This document shows positions 23,130 to 32,013 of a stretch of 64,000 nt of DNA, in pieces. Both the position numbers and the translations under genes were made by a program. Each line of letters starts with the position of its first letter. Positions within the stretch are counted from its first letter, which is position 1. This stretch comes from Chamaelirium japonicum (lineage: Eukaryota > Streptophyta > Magnoliopsida > Liliales > Melanthiaceae): assembly GCA_947650365.1 (NCBI GenBank), contig OX393553.1:35900353-35964352 (forward strand). Reading direction: 5' to 3'. The notes beneath the pieces were generated by a model. It had not been told where the DNA came from, ran no database searches, and saw only the letters and a list, made by a program, of their open reading frames with translations.

Positions 23130-25966
23130 TTACTCTGTAATAATAGGAAAGTTACATGATTTTTTATTATGTCCAGAACGTTTACATCTAGCACATTTGA
23201 CAGTCCGGCGTTCCTCACCCTGTGAGAGAATTCTTTTTTTCTTTGGCCTTCCCGCTGTTTTTTTTCCAATGGGTGGGATTAGTTTATTAGCTGATTGAAT
23301 ACTTTCTGGGGTCTTCCACTCACTTTTATCAGCAACTGGATATATAGATTCTGCATAGGTTGCCCTGTAGTTATCCGCTGTATAGTAGTGTGCACAAAAT
23401 AGATAAGGATCCATCTTATACTGTGCAATTCCGGCTAATGCATGTGAACATGGCATGACCATCACATCAAATTTACGGCATGTGCATTTTCGATTGCTTA
23501 AAACTACATGATCACAATATTGTATAGATCTGACCATATACTCATCGAGATTAATAGGATGACACGCTGTGCCACGAGCTCTATCCATATCTCTGGCTAG
23601 CTGATTTTCTGCCCATTTTGTTAGTTTTGTTGTCAAAGTTGTTGCCGTATTTCTTCGTTTGAACCATAAAAGTTGGAGCTTTAACCGATATTGCTCCAAA
23701 ATCATAGTGATGGGTAGTTCTCTGATATCTTTTAGGACACTATTGTAACTTTCAGAACTATTTGTGGTTATAATATTATACCTTCTGCGTGTGAAATACG
23801 CTGTAGTCCATTTTGCTGGCTCAATTTCTCGTAACCAGTCATGTGCATCTTCATTCATGTGCTTTATAGTTTCCATCACTTGATGAAACTTTGATTCTCT
23901 TGTTGCCTTTGCAGCTGTATAAAAGTAAGAGTATAATCTTTGTTGTTTGAATTTGGCATACATGTTTTGCGAAATATGGAACGCACAATAACCATGTACA
24001 GCATCCGGAAAGACAATAGGAACTTGAGCCAATAAAGCCTTGTGTCGGTCGGATATAATAACCAAATCATTAACTTGACCCAAGCTGTCCCGCAGTTGTG
24101 TTAAGAACCAATTCCAACTTTCATTGTTCTCCGATTCACCAATCCCAATAGCCACGGGAAATATATGATTATCTCCATCCAAAGTGGTTGCAATAAATAA
24201 AGTACTTTTGTACTTGCCTTTTAAATGAGATCCGTCAACGGCTATTACTGGTCTTAGATTTTGTCTTTGAAAACTACGTAAACATGGACCAAGAGCCATA
24301 AAAACAGCCTTAAATCTGTCTCCTTCCCTTAAAATATTAGTGATGGTTCCAGGATTATTTTGTGCAACTTCATGACAATATGCTGGAAGAATTACATACG
24401 AGTCCTCGTATGAGCCTCTTAAAAGAGCAATTGCCATCTCCCTTGCCAGCCATGCTTTTCGATAAGTGATCTGCACACCAAATTCTTGTTGCACATCACA
24501 TATAATTGCTTTGGGAGAGTACAATACATGTGCTTCTATTCGAGCTTTCACAAAATCACATATCAACTTGCTTGTAGCTTGTCGATGATCAATTCCACGC
24601 TGCGGCAATGAGCAGTTGTGTAGGCCTAGGAAAGTAATTTTGAAAACATCACACCCTTTTTGTCTACTTGCACGTAATCTCCAACTGTAATTTTCTCTTT
24701 TATATTTTAATGCATATCTTGTTCTGCTGGACTTCATCACCTTGTACTCAGTGTTTGTAAATAAAGCATTCTTCTGTACCATCTTGATCAATGTGTCTTT
24801 ATCTATAAACACTGATTAAGATAAAGTTGTTGATAATCATCTTTTACTTCAACATCAATAGGGAATTCGTTAGGTACGTATTTGTCTTCATAAACCAAAA
24901 CCGAATCAGGTATTGAAGACTTACGTTCATCGTTTTCCATCCAACTACTGCTGGCAAAACACTCTTTCTGGCTATGTCTCAGTGGTACTTCTTTCTTACT
25001 TCTTTGTTTTTCAGTCTTACTTCCTTCTTGCTTACAGATAATATCCTTATCCTTCAGCTGACTATTCTGTTGAGTGTGCTTTGGAGATACTACCATATCC
25101 GCAGGAGTGTCAATGAATAATTCCTCCAATACATGACAACCAGCAGGCTTCTGGTTAAGATCTATAGATAATTTTGCATCTCTTCTTGATCCCTGCTGAT
25201 CGTCATCTATATTCACCTTACTGGGCATATATTATTTAAAAACATATAAGTACATGAACTAATTAATCATCAGAATTACAATATAAGATATTTGAAAAAA
25301 TTATTCATACCTTCTGTCATTCATAACAATGTCAAATAATAGAGGGTTGTCTTCAGGTTTCTCCACACTCTTGTACTCAATACGTTGACTGACATCTAGT
25401 GTGCATGGTACAAAACTGAAATCCTCGCCATAATTAATATCAATATTTTCATCCGTATGCAAATCTCCAACACCGAATGATGACGATATCGAACAATGAA
25501 GCTCCGATGACGTCGAGATATTTTTTAAGTCAACGGGAGGGGTAACTACACAAGGTGTTTTACGAGACACCTGTGTCGTTTCTTTTAACTTCCTCTTACT
25601 ACCGAGTGGTTCGATTTCAATCGACCTGTCAATAGATCTCGGATTTTTCAGCACTCTGCTTATCAGCAATGGGACATTGCTATTATTGGCTCGGATGTTA
25701 TGGGCAATAAATACTGCAACATCATTATCATCCACAATTTCGGCAGGAGGACATGCAAGTGTACTTGGATATAAAACCTTCATTGTGATTTCATACTATT
25801 TGAGACTATCATTTGTAATCTTATAAATTTCCTGAAGAAGACAGTCAAAATCCGATTTTGTAGATAAAATGATACTTTTAGTTCTTCCACCCCTGTACTC
25901 GTATTTTTCTTTCAAATATAACAATTCTCCATCGTAACAACAAAGTATCGGTAATGTTGAATCCAT
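23130..25966 (-). pseudogene. mudrA-like MULE transposase, two disabling changes
   Basis: Starts at the ATG at 25966. An in-frame TAG lies at 25796-25798; the frame then resumes to 25311. A 90-bp GT/AG intron (25310-25221) joins in phase, and exon 2 runs to about 24808, where one base seems lost: one frame ends ..LYLNQ, the next begins VFIDKDTLIK. The rest is open to the stop at 23130. Domains: WRLRAS box, MULE DDE core (IAVDGSHLKGKY, VIISDRHKALL, YCAFH, TTNSSESYN), SWIM finger (CTCRKF..CSH) and a terminal zinc knuckle (CARCKRSGHNKKSC). The catalytic core is intact, but the gene as written cannot yield full-length protein. Confidence 0.88.
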
Positions 25967-26208
25967 ATTTCAAATCCCTGTTAGCATAGAATCACAATAT
26001 CAAAACTCAGCAATATAAAATTTGATATCAAATATGAATCATTTTATCGATTTCATCACTTTTTCATCACTTTTTCATCCTACAATGTGATGTTACTATT
26101 TTAAGCATAGAACCACAATATCAAAACTCAACAATACCAAATTTGATACCAAAAATTAATCATACGTATCCAATACATACTAGACTTATCACGACCAATA
26201 CATACTAG

Positions 26209-26830
26209 ACTCATCACGACCAATATAATATAAATTCAGCTAATTTTGTCGATTTCATCCCTTTTTAGTCCTAACCATAATGATGAATAGCCAATTTTAT
26301 CAATTTCGTTCATTTTTCGTCCATCTTTAGTCGTAAAATGTGCTGTTAATATTCAACTACTTTTTGTTGATTTCGTTCCTTTTTCTCGATTGGTTATTGT
26401 TGTTAATGAAATCATAAAGTAATCAAATACAATGAAGAAGTTAATCAAACATATATGAAAAAAATCACAAAAGCATGGAGGTGAAGTATAGGAGTCGTTG
26501 AAAGGGGATGAAGTGTAGGACTCATCACGACCAATATAATATAAATTCAGCTAATTTTGTCGATTTCATCCCTTTTTCGTCCTAACCATAATGATGAATA
26601 GCCAATTTTATCAATTTCGTTCATTTTTCGTCCATCTTTCGTCCTAAAATATGCTGTTAATATTCAACTACTTTTTGTTGATTTCATTCCTTTTTCTCGA
26701 TTGGTTGTTGTTGTTAATGAAATCAAAAGTAATCAAATGGTACAATGAAGAAGTTAATCAAACATATATGAAAAAAATCGCAAAGGATGGAGGTGAAGTA
26801 TAGGAGTCGTTGAAAGGGGGTGAAGTGTAG
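26209..26830. repeat. 311-bp tandem duplication near the right MULE end
   Basis: TCATCACGACCAATATAATA begins at 26211 and 26522, an offset of 311 bp, and homology continues to GGAGTCGTTGAAAGGGG. The unit holds several TTTTCGTCC strings, reminiscent of the TTTTCGTC motif in the 91-bp arrays. Confidence 0.88.
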
Positions 26831-27028
26831 GAGCCGTCGAAAGGGGGTGAAGTGAAGGAAGACTCACGGGATTTGATGATCGCCGTTGAAATGGGTGTCC
26901 GTCTCTCAGTTGCCGTCGAAAGAGGTGGAGGAAGCTGCCGTCCAAATGAGGGAAGTGAAGGGCGACTCAATGGGAGCTAGGGTTTTAGTAGTAAAGTAAA
27001 AGGGTAGTTAGGTCCCAAAGAATTTTCA

Positions 27029-27110
27029 GTGGCCATTTTCGTGCAGATTTTTTGACGGGGTCCATTCTCAACAATAGTTGAGAGTTGGTGGCCATTTCGG
27101 TAAAAACCTC
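27029..27110 (-). repeat. Right 82-bp TIR of the MULE
   Basis: Reverse complement of 15472-15553, identical by eye, followed by the target duplicate CCAAAAATC. Confidence 0.95.
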
Positions 27111-27133
27111 CCAAAAATCTGTAATTAGCCCCC

Positions 27134-28158
27134 GTATCCCTAGCGTTTCTCAATAACTTACCCAACAATCCTTTAATACCAACAATGCCCTTTTTTTTTT
27201 GTACCCCAAACCCCAAAGCCCCTGCTCAGCGTCTTTTGTACCCCCAACCCAACCCAATGTTAGTTTAAACTTAGCCCAAGCCCAACCCATCGGGTTGGCC
27301 GGGTTGGCCGGGTTGTGCGGGTGGGTTCGGGTTAACCCGCCCAAAGTCGGGTTGGGTTCGGGTTGGCCCGCCCAAGTTGCAGCTAGGGGTGGCAATGAGT
27401 CGTGTCGTGTCGGGTTCGTGTCGTGTCTAGTTTCGTGTTGTGTCCAAAACCCCTAGACCTGGACCCGACCCGTTTAACTAATCGTGTCTAGATCCTAAAC
27501 CCGTACCCGACTCGCTAATAAATAGGTAGACACGATAAGACCTGGTAAGACCCGTTTACCACCCGGATCTATTCAGTTGACCCGATCCGAAATCCGACTT
27601 GACCCGAAAGACCCACTGGTATTATATATTATAGTATTGAATTGCTGGTAGACCCGACCCGACACGACTCGTTGAATACTAAACGGGTCTTCCCGGGTCT
27701 ACCGTGACCAGACCCTAAACCCGGACCCGACCCATTTATTAAACGGGTCTATCGTGTCGACCCGTTTACGACCCGAACCCGTTTAGCCTTGTCCCAGACC
27801 CGCTAATTTCGTGTTGGATCCTGTCGGGTCGAGGAGAAATAATTCGGGTTGGGCTCGGATTAGCCCGCCCAAATTCGGGTTGGGTTCGGGTTGGACTCGG
27901 GTTGGGTTCAGGTTGGCCCACCCAAGTTGCAGCTCTACTTGTGCCTTCAAGTATTTATTTAAGAGTGGGGTGTATTCAAGAGTGCATATAATTGGGGTAT
28001 ATTTAAGGGGGTATGTGTTTGATTGGGGTATAATCAAGTTGGGGCGGGCCATTTAACTGGGGTGTATTGAAGGTGGGGTGTAAGGGGGAAGGGTATTTTT
28101 GGGATAGGAATGGGGTATGAAAAAAAAAAAATGGGGTGTGTTCAAGTTTGTTGGAAAT
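27134..28158. repeat. GGGTTGG / GACCCG-rich interior of the host TIR element
   Basis: 27235-27383 and 27835-27935 are both rich in GGGTTGGGTTCGGGTT and both end GTTGCAGCT, a diverged duplication. Between them, 27384-27830 is full of GACCCG/CGGGTC and looks like a further insert whose ends I could not define. 27960-28080 repeats GGGGTGTATT. No gene. Confidence 0.6.
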
Positions 28159-28223
28159 GGGGGCTAATTAGAGATTTATGGGGTATGAATAAAATTTCCC
28201 TATAAAAAAATAAGAAAAGAAAA

Positions 28224-28738
28224 GGGTTTTTTATAAATCGATCCCTGTAATCTTCTCTATTTACATATAAAACCCTATAAAGTCAATATTATATGTAAAC
28301 CCCTTAGCTTATCCAATATTTATATATCAACCTCTATAGTTATTCAGCATCCAAAATGAAAGAATATTTTTGAAATATTCCTCCATTCAATTGTTATTTC
28401 ATTAATCTAAAGGAGAAATAACAAATTTACCCATGGTTTTAATTACTTAAATTGATATATCTTTATTGAACTTGAACTTGACCCAGTGAACACATACATA
28501 ACTTAAATCTAACTTTGATCTAATTAGAAGAATTCTCAAATTGAAGGGGTATTTACTATTTACAGGGTTTATGTAATTATTAATAATGAAATGAAAAATA
28601 TTCTCTCGTTTTGGATGTTAGCTAACTACAAAGGTTAATATGTAATATTTGAATGAATTGAGAGGTTTTATGTAAATATCACTTTGGTAGGGGTTTATAT
28701 GCAAATAGAGAAGATTATAGCGGTTGATTTGAAAATCC
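28224..28738. mobile_element. Fold-back element with ~125-bp inverted arms
   Basis: The left arm (28224-28352) and right arm (28612-28738), read inward, share CTATAATCTTCTCTATTT-like and ACATATTAACC-like blocks and end with AGCATCC / AACATCC. The arms are diverged at roughly one base in five. Flanks are A-rich (AAAAGAAAA left, AAAGAAAAA right), compatible with a 9-bp TSD. The architecture suits a MULE-type MITE. Confidence 0.75.
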
Positions 28739-29308
28739 AAAGAAAAAAACTCTCGGATCGGGTCGGGGCGGGTAGGAGCGGGGCGGGGCGGGTAATGGTT
28801 ATTGATTTTTATACGAGCAATGCTATTCAGCTATCCAGATCAGGCCATCCTGACGTGTCCCCTCATCACAGCCGTTCCTTTGACTGCTAGTACTGCTGGG
28901 TGTGATTCACCTGTCATTGGTAAGTGCAACAGATGGTTGTGATTAGGTGCCACATCATGACGGTCCGATATGGGTGAGCATGTACCCCGCCGAAAGACCC
29001 CCCCCCCCCCCCCCCCCCCCAATGTTGGTTCAACCTTGATTTGGTGTGCAAAATGGTTCATTGGCTATTTATCCTATGACTAAATTCTATAAAAAAAAAT
29101 TAATTCATTCGGGTTCGGGTTGGGACGGACCAGGTCTAATAAGTGCAAGTCCAAGCCCGGCTAGCAAATTTATTCTGAATGGAAAACACAACAAAACCCA
29201 ATTTGTGGGCCTCTACATTTAGCCCAGGTTCCATATATGATCATGCCAGATGGGTCACAGGCCCATGTCCACCCCTAGCCCTTGCAACAACTTATGAGGC
29301 ATCAAACG
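28739..29308. other. Spacer with C-homopolymer, no gene
   Basis: Holds a GGGTCGGGGCGGG-rich tract (28755-28800), a run of over 20 C at about 28999-29021, and at 28862-28950 a TGTGATT/AATCACA-rich stretch similar to 6998-7090 inside a MITE. No coding region recognised. Confidence 0.6.
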
Positions 29309-29932
29309 TGAGGGCCTATTTGGTTGGGAGGAGGAGTTACAATTCATACACTTCGAAATGCATGAGCTGTAACTACCAAGCAATTGCAACTCACATTGTT
29401 TGATTGTTTTTTGGTAATGGTTGTGGGAGACAATGGGTGGTGGTAACCGGTGTGACGGCAAGTAGTGGTCTGCAGTGGCCGTCAATGGTGATCGGCAAGA
29501 GGAGGCGCCCGACGACAGGTGGTGGCTAGCAGGCGGTGGTGGGTGGCGACAGGGCAGCGAGTGGTGGCGATGGCTGTCAGTCGAGGGGGGATGTTGGAGG
29601 CGAGTGGTGGCCGACAACTCGACGAGGATGCAGCGGGGGGTAGGGTTGGCGGTGGCAGGTTGCCGACAGGGCGGTGGATTGCGATGGGTGCTGGTGGCCG
29701 ATGGTGGGCGAAGAAGTTGCAACTGCATGAGTTTGTACACACAGGGGGTGAGCTGCTCCACAAGAATAAAAAATTCAACCGGTGCAGTTGGAACTCATCC
29801 TAAATCATGTTTGTTTGGTTGCATGGAGTTGCAACACACGAGTTGCAGCTCACACAACAAAACGGTGGGGGGCCAAAATGTACGAATTGCAACTCATGCA
29901 TTTGCAACTCCTCCCAACCAAATAGGCCCTGA
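29309..29932. mobile_element. PIF/Harbinger-like MITE, GGGCCTATTTGG ends
   Basis: The element is 29312-29929 (618 bp). The left end GGGCCTATTTGGTTGGGAGG equals the right end read inward over at least 20 bases. A 3-bp duplication TGA flanks it. Ends of the form GGGCCTRTTTGG with 3-bp TSDs are typical of Tourist/Harbinger MITEs, though those prefer TWA. The GC-rich core (29430-29720) gives spurious frames on both strands. No transposase. Confidence 0.8.
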
Positions 29933-30593
29933 CACGCATGCATAGCAACAGTCCACCCGACCTGCAGTTTTCACTTGACTAAAAGGTCCTCTTGCCCTTT
30001 TAGTGTTTGAATCCTGATCAAAATCGGATATGTAATTTAGAGACTCACCTTGTTTCAATATTTAAAAAATATTTACAATAATGTTCTCAAAAACTAATTG
30101 GTACTATTGCATTACTACTAATTCATGTGCCTGTCGACACTTGGGTGGCCGCCTTCGACAGCAACACTCATTTGACCAAAGCGGAAAAACGCAACAAGAA
30201 GCGAAAAGGCCAATTGGTTGGCATGCACGGGTCAAGTGCAGGCGCGAGCCAGTCTCCACCAACACATCACATATCATGCCACGGATCGACTTCAAATAAT
30301 CATCTCGAAGCATTTCACCAGAGATATCAATTGAGAACTGATCTTGAAACATTAAAAAATAAAACACGGGTAGAGCCACGTATTATTCATATTCATTCAA
30401 TGTTATTAAGTTCATCTATAAAAAGATTAATCACCAATTTATTAGGCATGTCCTTGATGTGCCAAAATTTTGTGATCTTCTTCGACATTTAGAGAACTAT
30501 GAATAAATTCACAAACAGATATCATTATCAAACATTTTACTTCCCATAAGAGCCTTTGTACAACCTATATGAATGATTCAAGAAAACAAATCA

Positions 30594-30681
<88 letters not shown>

Positions 30682-30817
30682 TGTATCTGCGGTCCTGGGT
30701 GCGTGCGAGCAATCCGTTTAGAGAGAGACAAACACAGAGATTCATGGGGAGAGAGAACAATTACTATAACCACCAGATGACACATTTTCATGAATCACAG
30801 CCCTCCACCTTCTGATG
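29933..30817. other. Spacer with GA microsatellite, no gene
   Basis: No coding region recognised. The one frame of note (30127-30492) has no domain I know. A (GA)n tract runs from 30595 to 30679. Confidence 0.6.
30595..30679. repeat. (GA)n microsatellite
   Basis: About 42 uninterrupted GA units. Frames of repeated RE or SL across it are artefacts. Confidence 0.98.
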
Positions 30818-30929
30818 CATCGTGTTGGGGGTAGCTGAAACTCTCCCAGGAGCTCGCCCCTCCCGTGCTCACCAAGTCATCTTGACAGGGAGCGGGATCC
30901 ACATTGGGCAGAAGGGGCCTCAGGCTAAG

Positions 30930-31140
30930 AGCTCGCTCAGGAGCTCGCCTAAGCTCGTTCAGGAGCTCGCCTAAGCTCGTTCAGGAGCTCGCCCAAGCTC
31001 GCTCAGGAGCTCGCCTAAGCTCGTTCAGGAGCTCGCCTAAGCTCGCTCAGGAGCTCGCCTAAGCTCGTTCGGGAGCTCGCCTAGGCTCGCTCGGGAGCTC
31101 GCCCAAGCTCGCTCAGGAGCTCGCCTAGGCTCGCCCAGAA
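30930..31140 (+). repeat. 22-bp minisatellite in the U3 of the 5' LTR
   Basis: About nine to ten units of AGGAGCTCGCCTAAGCTCGTTC with C/T variants. The matching tract in the 3' LTR (42465-42710) is longer by about one or two units, showing copy-number drift between otherwise near-identical LTRs. Confidence 0.9.
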
Positions 31141-31720
31141 GCTCGCCCCTCCCCCCCTGCTCGCCGAATCACCTTAACAGGGAGCGAGATCCACATTGGG
31201 CAGAAGGGGCCTCAGGCTAAGGGCTCGCTCGGGAGCTCACCCGACTCGCTCAGGAGCCCGCTCTAGCCCGTCCCGGAGCTCGCCTAAGTTCGATAAAAGA
31301 CTCCCCTATTTATCGAAGAGGTCGCTCCTGCGAGGTCCGACTCTTGATAGATGGGGAAGAAAAGGCGGAGCAACGGAGGGCGAGCTCGCCCTGGCTTCCC
31401 ACCTGAGGTCGCCCGCAGTAGGGCAGCATGAGGGGCTGCTAGGTGTCGAAACCCCACTGAAGCTACGTGGATGATTATAGTCCACGGAAGCCCGCCAGAG
31501 TCAGTTTTGAGACCTCCCATATTTGAACATTCTAGAAGAGCCACCTAGCAGCAACCAGAAAGATGCTCTCCCCCACTCAAACCGCCTGGCAGGCTCGACG
31601 ACAAAGAATGTCAGGGGCGCAAGTTCCAAGGATCGTCAGACCCACGCGAGCCAGAACGTGGGGATCTAGAAGGCTCTGGAAAGAATCTCCACGTGTCGGG
31701 CAACGGTAGGTCGCCAATGT

Positions 31721-31729
31721 CTATAAATG
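31721..31729 (+). promoter_or_regulatory. TATA box in the gypsy LTR
   Basis: CTATAAATG, with a CACGTG core (G-box) about 30 bp upstream. The same TATA is in the 3' LTR near 43277, where the G-box reads CAAGTG. Likely start of the genomic RNA. Confidence 0.55.
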
Positions 31730-31924
31730 TCCACCCCCAGGCTCCAGAGTACAGGTTGGAAACCTTTTTCCCTTCCACTTTGGTATACAACAGCTCACCG
31801 TTGTGCACTTGAGACTGACTTGAGCGTCGGAGGGTCTGCGCTCCTAAGGGAGCCAGCCGTTCTCACGCTTTTTCTTTATCTTGCAGGCAGCCCGCACGGA
31901 CCAGCGAAAAATATCCCCAAACAT

Positions 31925-31943
31925 TTGGCGCCGTCTGTGGGAT
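31925..31943 (+). other. Primer-binding site of the Tat-type element
   Basis: TTTGGCGCCGTCTGTGGG directly follows the 5' LTR end. TGGCGCCGTCTGTGGG is the usual form of primer site in Tat-group elements; I would not commit to the tRNA from this alone. Confidence 0.75.
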
Positions 31944-32013
31944 CTTTCGACTGGTTCCGGTGAGAACGCCCACGACCACGCGGTTGAACGCCGGAGGCTC
32001 TCGCAACCCAAAG

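Larger units (their letters stand above)
15463..27119. mobile_element. Ulp1-carrying Mutator-like element (Kaonashi/KI-MULE type)
   Basis: The element is 15472-27110, 11,639 bp. The terminal inverted repeats, 15472-15553 and 27029-27110, are 82 bp and identical by eye. The flanking 9-bp duplication is CCAAAAATT / CCAAAAATC, with one mismatch. It carries a DUF1985/Ulp1 gene on +, a mudrA-like gene on - and several tandem arrays. Identical TIRs imply recent insertion, yet mudrA has a nonsense codon and a frameshift, so this copy was probably moved by another copy's transposase. Confidence 0.93.
15444..28200. mobile_element. TIR element of ~1.1 kb hosting the large MULE
   Basis: If the inner MULE and one TSD copy are removed, the left end reads GGTAAATTTTATTCATACCC, continuing to TGTAATTAGCCCCC (ending at 27133). 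The right end (28159-28200) read inward is GGGAAATTTTATTCATACCC, continuing to CTAATTAGCCCCC. The 42-bp ends differ at only a few positions. The interior (27134-28158) has no coding capacity. A clean TSD was not found; an 18-bp A-rich direct repeat lies on both sides (15426-15443 and 28204-28222). Family unassigned, MULE-like by end sequence. Confidence 0.7.
30823..31923 (+). repeat. 5' LTR of the Tat-type element
   Basis: Starts TGTTGGGGGTAGCTG and ends ATATCCCCAAACA. The U3 region has a 22-bp minisatellite (30930-31140) built on AGGAGCTCGCCTAAGCTCG. A TATA-like CTATAAATG lies at about 31721. It differs from the 3' LTR by scattered changes and by minisatellite length. Confidence 0.95.

Noticed and set aside
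29475-29945. GC-rich frames of 94-168 residues on both strands
   Set aside because: They lie inside the Harbinger-like MITE, overlap on both strands and have low-complexity composition.
30573-30815. Open frames of repeated RE / SL
   Set aside because: Produced by the (GA)n tract; the same applies at 44655-44890.
31960-32013. Upstream start for the Tat gag
   Set aside because: The codon is GTG; the first ATG in frame is 32014.
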